Below, in pieces: positions 43,860-54,300 of a DNA stretch of 64,000 nucleotides. The notes beneath the pieces were generated by a model. The model did not search any database. It was not told where the DNA came from and saw nothing but the letters and a program-made list of their open reading frames with translations. The stretch spans positions 1-64,000 of the forward strand of contig CANNZV010001110.1 in assembly GCA_947561585.1 (NCBI GenBank), in the 5' to 3' direction. How positions within the stretch are numbered: position 1 is the stretch's first letter; each line of letters begins with the position of its first letter. The position numbers and the translations under genes are program-made. Source of the stretch: Caprella mutica (taxonomy: Eukaryota > Arthropoda > Malacostraca > Amphipoda > Caprellidae).

Positions 43860-45088
43860 TTAAAAATTACCCTACAATCAACGTATTAATATCATAGTAA
43901 CTAGTCATTTTTGAACATTTTTTTATTCCTGAAAAAAAAATATTTTGAATTTTTAGTCAACCTGTTAAATTCAGTCAGATCTGAAATGTAACACCCTGTA
44001 CAGTGTATACACAATGAATGTATTTTGATTTAATAAAATTAATTCACATTTTCAATTCGATAATTAGTTAAGAAAAATAAACATAAAATACCTAATTAGT
44101 TCGTTACCCTAGTTTATGATTAAAAAAGGGAATCAGGGAATTATGATATTATATCAAATAATAATGGAATCTACATATTAAAGATGTAATAATTGATACT
44201 CGCTTCATCTGAATGATACTTATTGAAGATGAAAAAAAGTCATTCTTTTTTGCAAAAACCGCTATCCTAATAAGTAAAAAGTTATGATTATTATGATTTC
44301 CAATGATCACTATTCTAAAATTACCTAAAAGTTAAAACTATAAATTAAAATATCATAACTTAATTACTGTATATTAAAACTCTAACTACCTAGGTATCAA
44401 CCTATTTAAATTTTTAAACTTTTACTCTTAAAGTTTAATTTCAACTTTAAAAGAAATGGCGTATGCATCAAATTATAAAATAGTTATATTTCTTATATCG
44501 AGATATACCAAATTATTGTAAATTTACAAAAAAAACATTATCTAATTTATATTTCACAAAAACGCAGTCGTTGAGTATTTTCCAGTCTGGTAATATAGCG
44601 AGATGTGGCTTTTATCAGTTACGTCATTCATTTCTGCAGGCGAAATGTTCCGTGATTGGCTCCCGCGCTTAATAAAAACTATATTTAAGTTTCTCTTTCT
44701 TGAGGTTCCTAACCTACTCTTAGTTAATTATTTTTTTTTTCTGCTTACAAGTAGACATCGCTGTTATAACAGGACAACTTAAAGCTTTGTTGCCCCCGTC
44801 ACCCCGATCATACATACCTACATCGGTTGTAACGGAAATTTATTTTTAAACAATTTTATTTACATTGAAGGAACCATTCATAATATGGTACATATAGCAG
44901 TAGTGTACCATGCAAACGTTCCTTTATTTTTTTAATAGAAAACGAAACGATTGGAGTAACAATGCTAAACTTAAAGCGGGGGAGACCCCGCTTTAAGTTA
45001 ATGTGAGGTACGAATTTTGACTTAAAGCGGGATCTGTCTGTACCTACAAATTCTAACAAAATCTAATAGAATGGATGATAAATTAGGT
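43860..45088. other. AT-rich DNA with one strong hairpin
   Basis: AACTTAAAGCGGGG (44968-44981), loop GAGA, then the exact complement (44986-44999). CTTAAAGCGGGATCTGTCTG at 45022 repeats the arm and resembles a Tigger-like end. No gene is seen, and the frame 44856-45059 on minus reads this structure. Confidence 0.55.
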
Positions 45089-45089
45089 A

Positions 45090-45558
45090 AAAGTAGATTA
45101 CGTGCACTCGGTAGAGCACATACCTTCGCCGCCGCTTTGATCCATTCTCTCTCAAAATTCTACCAGATGATTCCTGGACATTGACTAATTGTACCATCAA
45201 ATTTCAGACAATTTGGTTGATCACTTTTTGAGTTATTGAGTTACAAATGGCCTTGACCTTGATCTTTGACCTTTGACCTGATCGCTCCCAAAATCTAACA
45301 AAATGGTTCCTGTATTGATCAATCGTACCACCAAATTTCATGCAATATGGTTCAATACTTTTTGAGTTATATAAATGACATTGACCTTTGACCGGGTCGC
45401 TCCCAAAATTCTACCAGCAGGTCACTGGACATGGTCCAATCGTTTCACTAAATTTCAGGCAATTTGGTTGAACACTTTTTCAGTTAAGCGAATAACAAGA
45501 TGATAAATAAATAAATAAATGCCGATGAAAATATGACCTTCCCGCATTCTGCGAAGGT
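45090..45558. repeat. Composite AGGTCA-rich repeat, copy 3
   Basis: It begins GATTACGTGCACTCGGTAGA and ends CTTCCCGCATTCTGCGAAGG. It has three subunits with TGACCTTTGACC or CTTTGACCTTTGACC and CTGATCGCTCCC. It is the cleanest copy of the family also found at 20520 and 22505. Confidence 0.88.
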
Positions 45559-45732
45559 AATGACTAGTAAGTCATATGGGAATAATGGATCTTTTCTATT
45601 TGCTAGGCGCATTTGAAAATAGCGGAATATAAATAATATGATATAATGGTATCATAGTTACTGACTTTTTAAATTAAATTATTTATTAAAAAAAATAAAG
45701 ACTTGTTGAATTAAATAATGTATTAGGGAAAA

Positions 45733-46048
45733 TTTCTGTTTCCTGGGCGCATATGAAAATGAAATAATAACAACGTATCCGTACCCAATAATTGGTGTGC
45801 TCTGTAGATTTTCTTATTGCATCTCCACTTTCTTCTCCTGTTTTTTGCCATATTCCTGTAGGAATTTAATCGCTTTTCATCCGAATACCGGTTTCTCCAA
45901 ATCCACTTCAGACTACAATCCTCGTCCATCTTCGTCATCAAGGAAAGCTGTTCTCGTAAAGCAGAGGTCATTAAATGACAACGCGTATCCATGATATAAT
46001 TATATTGGCATTATTTCACTATTTTCAAATGCGCCTAGCAAACAGAAA
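45733..46048. mobile_element. MITE with TTTCTGTTT..GGCGCAT termini
   Basis: TTTCTGTTTCCTGGGCGCAT (left) is mirrored by ATGCGCCTAGCAAACAGAAA (right). The interior holds overlapping frames on both strands of no recognisable type. A partial terminus (GCTAGGCGCATTTGAAAATA) also lies at 45602-45621, so a second broken copy abuts it. Confidence 0.85.
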
Positions 46049-46384
46049 TAATAATAATTTTAATATGTCAAGGATTATTTACGTATTCCCGTACAGTTCA
46101 TTCCCTGGCGTATTAAAAAATATTAAAGCAAACACCTACTGAGACGTGTTCCATCAAACTCGGCATATTCATATTATAATATTTCGTATGTAGAAAATTT
46201 CGTAACAGTCGAACTTGCTTGTATTTTAGAGGGTTAAACTTAAAATGTATGGAAGATTCAATGACTAATCTTTATTTTCCTCTTCTTCCATCCGTGACTA
46301 CAGCAATAGGTGATTGTGTTTTGCGTTCACGGAGTAATTATTTTTCAATGTCCAAATTAATTTTTCTCTTTCTTCTATTTACAG

Positions 46385-46411
46385 ATGGACAAGACAGATA
46401 AGATGGCCTAC
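46385..46411 (+). other. Microexon-like block (27 nt)
   Basis: The pyrimidine tract CTTTCTTCTATTTACAG precedes ATGGACAAGACAGATAAGAT, and GTGAGTACC follows. It resembles the 20-nt block of the 541-bp array (CCAG, then ATGGGATAATCCTGCC, then GTGAGTAC) and may be an upstream exon of the same transcription unit. Nine codons, no stop. Confidence 0.4.
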
Positions 46412-46855
46412 GTGAGTACCTATCTTTAAACTTCTTTATGGTCTACGTATAGTAACGTACTAAATAAATTCTTTTGGGTCAAGTACCCCAATTTTTATTG
46501 AGAGACAATAGAGTATTGAAAAAGTCTCGAAAACAATTCTTTAGATAGGAAAGTCGTTCAATATGTGCTATTTTTTATATTAAAATGGTGGTGCGTTTAA
46601 TTTTCGAATTGAATATTTGACATTTAATAGGATAGATATGCATTAATTAGTTAATTATTCAATATGTTTCGGCTAAAGTAACTATTTACCAAAAAAATAG
46701 GAGTTTAAGTAGTTAATATAAGTTTTAGCGATCATCCGCTAGATGGCGTTGTTTACTATATTTCCAAGTAGATATGAACTTTAAACTTCATAGACGTTTA
46801 CAAAATGTATGAATATCTTCGTAAATAAGCAATAGTTAAAAATCCATTTGAACTA

Positions 46856-48350
46856 CAGGCATTCCCCGCTTTAGTCACCAATTCACGATTCAGTTTAGTT
46901 ACCAAACGGTAACTAAAGCGAATAAAAAGTAACAAGAAATTTATAAGTGTCACTCGTCGATTATATATTTCATTTTCTATGAGTTATAGGAAGAAAATTT
47001 GTTTTAGAGTTTGAGTACTACGTATATAAGCATATTGATAATAATATACAGTCTTTCATTGTTTGTGACTGTGATGAAAAAGTTTAAAGTCGTGCATTTG
47101 TTAAATGTTTTAAAATCCATCATAGCTTAACTTTCACTTAGTATAGGTGAGTAATTAATAGATGCTTAGATTTCTATAATTATTGTGCTACATTTAACAT
47201 ACCGCAATTTTATGCTCTATGAAATATTTTTGGTAGTATAGGCCATAGTAAATAAATAGAAAGTATACAAGTACAATATTGGAACATCCGAAAATACTAC
47301 ACGGATGTGACATCGATTAAAACGAGTGACGTCACACTAGTAATTTTCAAATAAAAATTGTGCTATTATTGAGTTAAATGGGTATTTTCATGGAAATTAA
47401 CTTAAATAAAATATCGTTTTTATCACGTTTTACACTCTATTCACATATAATTTTCAATTTAAGAACCTTCAAAATCACCAGTAGAGTAAATGTGACTGAA
47501 GGATTTAAGACACATTTGCATTTATCTGATTAAATACGAATTTTTATTGAAAATGTCATTCGTCAAATTGTGCTTAAAATAACATTTTACCATAGGCAAT
47601 CAGGTTTATATGTTAGATAATGGTCATTTGAGTGCTTCATTGTAAATGCAATAGGTTACTAGGTACCACCTTACATTTAAAGTTTGTAAATAAACCAACT
47701 TATAACTGCCAGCCTGGTATTAAATATATAAAAGTTATCTAGGTACTTGAAGCTAACGAAACATATTGTTCATTGACATATTCTATCTATATTTTCTTGT
47801 CGCACCTATATAATTCTCATTTTGACATTACTTAGTCCGATTTTGTGTGACGTCATTTGTTTACATAGTTTCTGAAGACCGGAATCAAGTTCACCGTTAA
47901 TGAGTTTGAAACTTAGTATACTTTTATATCTATTTACTATGGTATAGGCTACTTAGTTTCAAGTTATTGTTTGGTTCTACAATTTCGGACACGTCAGAAA
48001 AAAATATTATAATCATTATTTAACTTCCATTCTAATTGGTATCATGGATAACAATTGCATTAAAAGTTAAATAATGATTATTATAAAAAGATTTTTACGT
48101 GTTCGAAAATATGGAACCGTGCAATAACACAGAACTAACCCTAAAATAGGACATGTTGAATTTCTGAACCAATTAATTGCTTCTTATAACCTCGTATGTA
48201 ATATAATTTTGAGTTTTTTAGTTACCGTGAAATAATTACGAAAAATGTTCTCCGTTTTCTATGTCTACGAACGGTTCTTATTTCGAAACATGACTCAAAA
48301 TAAGTACCACTTTTGTTAAAGCGAGGTGTACTTAAAACGAGGCCTGCCTG
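46856..48350. mobile_element. Tigger/pogo-like TIR element, copy 1, with nested insertion
   Basis: The left CAGGCATTCCCCGCTTTAGT and the right read inward CAGGCAGGCCTCGTTTTAAG are bordered by TA. The sequence is similar over its length to 49288-50101. A 700-bp element at 47243-47942 interrupts it. The tip resembles Tigger-type CAGGCATACCTCG ends. No transposase frame. Confidence 0.82.
47243..47942. mobile_element. Nested 700-bp TIR element with 6-bp target duplication
   Basis: CCATAGTAAATAAATAGAAA (left) and its inverted counterpart ending CTATTTACTATGG (right) are flanked by TATAGG on both sides (47237-47242 and 47943-47948). The second Tigger-like copy (49675-49705) has no insertion at the homologous point, which fixes the borders. 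Noncoding; superfamily unassigned. Confidence 0.88.
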
Positions 48351-49287
48351 TATACAGGTAAAGCTGTTAGAACGCCCAGTACATGTACCGGAAAAGCGTT
48401 CGTTGTAACGATACATTATTTAGCTTAGTTGGGGATTTAAATTTCGTAAGTTTTCTTTACCAGTATTTTAAAAAGAAACCTTTATGAAGGTAAACAATTC
48501 TCTGATTATTATTAAATGAAAATTTTAATAAAATCCTCATTATTTATGTAACTTGCTTAAATAAATGTACGAACTGTCGCTTTACTTATAAAATGTGCTA
48601 AAATAGGGTGTTATTTTTCAACTTCACTTACACAGATACCTATGTACCAGTGTAGGTACCTACATGCAAACTAATATACATAGCTTAATTAATAGCTTAA
48701 TCGTTTGATAAACTGAACACAATAGGAAAATGAATTATTTCATTTCCTGATTCTTATTTTTTTGTTTCGTATAAATAAATAAATGAAGAATATATTATAA
48801 AAAGAGTATACATATTAAAAAAGATAGTATAAATTAAAAAAAATAGTATATAGAATAGTCACACCTTTTTTCAATTTCAATTAAAATTTTCTAGCCAAAG
48901 AAAATGTGACGGAGAAGGGAAACAATATCAAAATAATGAAAATCTTAAAAACAATATATTGATTAAGTATTGATTACCAACTGTAATACCTCTGATTATA
49001 AAGGACAATTTTTGTTCTTTTAAAGGGTGTTTGGTCAAAGATCGTCCGCTGTAAGAGCTTTACCTGTATAAGTGTTCCGCGCCATTTACCGATATGCCTA
49101 AATCTAAAAAGATTCACGCTTTGCGTGGAATATCTTCACAAAATGATTGAAAGAGATCCATTTAATATCAAAATACCAAAAACATATTTTTAACTTTAGA
49201 AAAAAGGTTTAGTCTGAATTGACATTTCATCCACGGATATGGGTGTGTGTACCACGTCTAATTGTAGTAAACTAACCTTATCTTATA
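48351..49287. other. AT-rich DNA, nothing recognised
   Basis: TACAGGTAAAGCTGTTAGAA near 48354 and TGTAAGAGCTTTACCTGTA near 49051 are inverted partners about 700 bp apart and may be the ends of a further decayed element. No gene. Confidence 0.4.
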
Positions 49288-50101
49288 CAGGCATCCCCCG
49301 CTTTAGTTACCAAATCACAACTCGGTTTAATTACCAAACGGTAACTAAAGCGAGGTAAAGTAACAAAAATTTTATAATTGTCACTCCTTGATTATATACC
49401 TCATTTTCTATGAGTTATAATGAAAGAAAATTTGTTTTAGAATTAGAGTCACAGTTTATAGTTTCTATTCTATAAACTGTCGTTAGAGTACTATATAAGC
49501 CTATTATCAAACAGTGTTTTTGACTATGATGAAAGTTTAAAGTAGTGAATTTATTAAAGGTTTCAAAATTCAACCATAGTGTATCTTGCACTCAGTATAG
49601 GTGAGTAATTAATAGATACTTGGATTTCTATAATTATTGTTTTACATTGAACAAACAGAAATTTTATGCTCTATGAAATATTTTTGGAAGAAGATACTAA
49701 GTTTCAAGTTATTGGTACGTTTTACATTTTCTGACACGTCCGAAAAGTAAATATAATAATTATAATTATTATTCAATCTCTATTCAAATTGGTATCATAA
49801 ATACCTCTTGAAATAAAAGTTAAATAATGATTAATATACAGAGATTTTTACGTGTTCGAAAATATGGAACCGTGCGATAACACGGAACTTACCCTAAAAT
49901 GGGACATGTTGAATTTCTGAACCAATTGCTTCTAATAACCTAGTATGGCTAATAATTTTGATGTTTCTTTTGTTAACGTGGATTAATCACAAAAAATTGA
50001 CTCCGTTTTCTATGTCTACGAACGGTTCTTATTTCAAGACATGACTCTATATAAGTATCACTTTTACTAAAGTGAGTTGTACCAAAAGCGAGACTTGCCT
50101 G
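49288..50101. mobile_element. Tigger/pogo-like TIR element, copy 2 (no nested insertion)
   Basis: CAGGCATCCCCCGCTTTAGT (left) and, read inward, CAGGCAAGTCTCGCTTTTGG (right), flanked by TA (49286-49287, 50102-50103); 814 bp. The interior shares GAAAATATGGAACCGTGC and TCTATGTCTACGAACGG with copy 1. Noncoding. Confidence 0.85.
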
Positions 50102-50441
50102 TATACATTACTATCATTACAGCGATTAAACATGGATTATATTTATTAAAGTACCATGAATCTATAATTAAAATCAAATATAATGATGTGAAATATAAGT
50201 TTATACGCTTTAAAATACAAAATAAAGCATTTCGTCGAATTATTATCTGTGGACGAATTGCCGGGGACTTAATGCCTGACTACGAGCCGTCTCCTTGATT
50301 AAGAAATTTCAATGGACTGGGAACTAAAATATCTTTGCAAAATAAACCAACTGTAGAATAATAATAAAAACAAAAATCAACTGATATATCTTCCATTTCC
50401 AATTTAGTAACAAGTATCTTTGTTTCCTTTCAGAAGTCTCT

Positions 50442-50778
50442 CTCTAGTGCAAGATGCCCCACATGAGTACAAGCAGCCTTACATGGGTACAAGATGACCC
50501 ATGTGAGTAGAAGATGCCCCACTTCAATAGAAATTTCTCACATAAGCGCAAGATGTCGTACGTGAGTACAAGCAAAAACTGTTGTAGGTCAACAGGTATT
50601 CCCCTGATAATTTTCTTTACAGATGAAGTTATGTAGGGATTTTATAACATATATAGTGCTAGTGACAAGAAAACGCCTTGAGTGATTCAAAATTCCAATC
50701 ATTAGAAGTGAAAATTATTCAAGATCAGCAAGAGTTGCAGTCATGACAATCTGATCGTTCCTGGAGCATCAATGGCCA
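50442..50778 (+). repeat. Degenerate donor-like repeats and a diverged unit upstream of the 541-bp array
   Basis: 50442-50570 repeats AAGATGCCCCACATGAGTAC-type units, each containing a (A/G)TGAGTAC step like the donor of the microexon block. Then TTTCTTTACAG (50625) opens a segment ending CAATGGCCAG|GTAAAT at 50778, with AAGATCAGCAAGAGTTGCAG inside. This is the same layout as the 166-nt block of each array unit, though it contains stops. It is probably an older, single relative of the array unit. Confidence 0.55.
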
Positions 50779-51177
50779 GGTAAATAAAACTCTGCTAATA
50801 AAATAACCACTCTCTCTAGTAAAATCATATGGGATATATTTTTAAGTTTGATTGAAATATTTTAAATATTTATGTCACCGATGATTCTTTTATACAATTC
50901 TGGATTTAGATACTATTCACTAAATTCAGCGTTCCATCAGATAAAGTTTGAATCATACTCACCTAGTCAAAGATTGATTGCATATGCAAACAAATTATTT
51001 CCAGATGATAATCAGCGACATAAATAATTTAGGCCTATATTTTATCATTGTATTAAATTAGATGAACTTTCCTATAATATTAAAGATTCTCTATCCATTC
51101 ATTCTTTCTAAATGTTGTTTTAATAATCATGGTAATGTTTTATAAAGAAAATATTGATCCTTTCATGCATTTATTCC

Positions 51178-51305
51178 CGTGGCCGGTAAATTCCACCGTG
51201 GAAAGTTCCCCCGTGGAAAGTTTTACCAGGAAGATTCCACCGCGGAGGATTCCACGGGTGTTAAATGCCAGATGTGGAAAATTCCACCGTGAAAGATTCC
51301 ACCAA
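51178..51305. repeat. 15-bp GGAAAATTCCACCGT-type array
   Basis: About eight degenerate units alternate GGAAAGTTCC, GGAAGATTCC and CACCGTG. It lies directly left of the 541-bp array. The motif is close to the subterminal arrays at 17520 and 38551, so it may be a remnant of such an element's end. The frame 51129-51311 is an artefact. Confidence 0.85.
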
Positions 51306-51350
51306 TTTTAAAAAAATATACAAATAAACAGTTTATAGTACTGCTAAATT

Positions 51351-54300
51351 TTCAATTATACATTTTTATTCTTATTAATCAAAATAGTAATGATATTATG
51401 CAAGAAGAGAGCTAATTATATTTATAATTTCCGTGCATTTGAATTTTTTTTTTCATTAAATCACCCGGAACTAGTTTCTTGTCCTTTCGGTTTCAATTTA
51501 GTAATCGGTTTGTCTCTCTTCTTTCCAGATGGGATAATCCTGCCCTTGGTGAGTACCAGCTAAACCTGTTCTAGGTCGACGGGTATAATAATAACGATTA
51601 TCCAAGTTTTAAAGTTGGTTGTCCATGTTTTAATGTATCGTCCAAACTGAACCTGTTGGTGGTTCTTCCCCATTAATTTTCTTACAGATAAATTTGGACA
51701 TAGATTTGTTTTCATTAATAGTGTTGGTGAAAAGTGATAGCTTTGTGCAATTTCAAGTAAGTGTTGAAGTGAATGTGCGGATGATGCTACTCAAGATTGG
51801 CAGGTGTTGCAGCTTTGGTCAAACCCCAATATTCAAGAGTCTTCAATGGGCAGGTAACTAAAATAATTTTTAAAAATATGCAATGATTTTTAATTATAAA
51901 TTTTTATTCCTATTAATGAAAACATTAATGATATTTTGCCAAAAGAGAGCTAATTATATTTAAAATTTCCGTGCATTTGAATACTTTTTCTTTTAATTAA
52001 ATCACCCGGAACTAGTTTCTTGTCCTTTCGGTTTCAATTTAGTAATCGGTTTGTCTCTCTTCTTTCCAGATGGGATAATCCTGCCCGTGGTGAGTACAAG
52101 CTAAACCTGTTGTAGGTCAACGGGTATAATAATAACGATTATCCAAGTTTTAAAGTTGGTTGTCCATGTTTTAATGTATGGTCCAAACTGAACCTGTTGG
52201 TGGTTCTTACCCATTAATTTTCTTACAGATAAAGTTGGACATAGATTTGTTTTCATTAATAGTGTTGGTGAAAAGTGATAGCTTTGTGCAATTTCAAGTA
52301 AGTGTTAAAGTGAATGTGCGGATGATGCTACTCAAGATTGGCAGGTGTTGCAGCTTTGGTCAAACCCCAATATTCAAGAGTCTTCAATGGGCAGGTAACT
52401 AGAATAATTTTTAGAAAATATGTAATGATTTTCAATTATACATTTTTATTCTTATTAATCAAAATAGTAATGATATTATGCAAGAAGAGAGCTAATTATA
52501 TTTATAATTTCCGTGCATTTGAATTTTTTTTTTCATTAAATCAAACGGAACTAGTTTCTTGTCCTTTCGGTTTCAATTTAGTAATCGGTTTGTCTCTCTT
52601 CTTTCCAGATGGGATAATCCTGCCCGTGGTGAGTACAAGCTAAACCTGTTGTAGGTCAACGGGTATAATAATAACGATTATCCAAGTTTTAAAGTTGGTT
52701 GTCCATGTTTTAATGTATCGTCCAAACTGAACCTGTTGGAGGTTCTTCCCCATTAATTTTCTTACAGATAAATTTGGACATAGATTTGTTTTCATTAATA
52801 GTGTTGGTGAAAAGTGATAGCTATGTGCAATTTCAAGTAAGTTTTAAAGTGAATGTGCGGATGATGCTACTCAAGATTGGCAGGTGATGCAGCTTTGGTC
52901 AAACCCCAATATTCAAGAGTCTTCAATGGGCAGGTAACTAAAATAATTTTTAAAAATATGTAATGATTTTCAATTATACATTTTTATTCCTATTAATCAA
53001 AACATTAATGATATTTTGCCAAAAGAGAGCTAATTATATTTATAATTTCCGTGCATTTGAATACTTTTTCTTTTCATTAAATCACCCGGAACTAGTTTCT
53101 TGTCCTTTTGGTTTCAAGTTAGTAATCGGTTTGTCTCTCTTCTTTCCAGATGGGATAATCCTGCCCTTGGTGAGTACCAGCTAAACCTGTTCTAGGTCAA
53201 CGGGTATAATAATAACGATTATCCAAGTTTAAAAGTTGGTTGTCCATGTTTTAATGTATCGTCCAAACTGAACCTGTTGGTGGTTCTTCCCCATTAATTT
53301 TCATACAAATAAAGTTGGACATAGATTTGTTTTCATTAATAGTGTTGGTGAAAAGTGATAGCTTTGTGCAATTTCAAGTAAGAGTGTTAAAGTAAATGTG
53401 CGGATGATGCTACTCAAATTGGCAGGAGTTGCAGCTTTGGTCAGCCCTAAATATTCAAGAATCTTCAATGGGCAGGTAACTAGAATAATTTTTAGAAAAT
53501 ATGTAATGATTTTCAATTATACATTTTTATTCTTATTAATCAAAATAGTAATGATATCATGCAAGGAGAGAGCTAATTATATTTATAATTTCCGTGCAGT
53601 TGAATTCTTTTTCTTTTCATTAAATCACCCGGAACTAGTTTCTGCTCCTTTTGGTTTCAATTTAGTAATCGGTTTGTCTCTCTTCTTTCCAGATGGGATA
53701 ATCCTGCCCGTGGTGAGTACCAGCTAAACCTGTTGTAGATCAACGGGTATAATAATTACGATTATTCAAGTTTTAAAGTTGGTTGTCCATGTTTTAAAGT
53801 ATCGTCGAAACTGAACCTGCTGCTGGTTCTTCCCTTTTTATTTTTATACAGATAAAGTTGGACATAGATTTGTTTTCATTAATAGAGTTGGTGAAAAGTG
53901 ATAGCTTTGTGCAATTTCAAGTAAGTGTTAAAGTGAATGTGCGGATGATGCTACTCAAGATTGGCAGGTGTTGCAGCTTTGGTCAAACCCCAATATTCAA
54001 GAGTCTTCAATGGGCAGGTAACTAAAATAATTTTTAAAAATATGCAATGATTTTTAATTATAAATTTTTATTCCTATTAATGAAAACATTAATGATATTT
54101 TGCCAAAAGAGAGCTAATTATATTTAAAATTTCCGTGCATTTGAATACTTTTTCTTTTCATTAAATCACCCGGAACAAGTTTCTTGTCCTTTCGGTTTCA
54201 ATTTAGTAATCGGTTTGTCTCTCTTCTTTCCAGATGGGATAATCCTGCCCGTGGTGAGTACAAGCTAAACCTGTTGTAGGTCAACGGGTATAATAATAAC

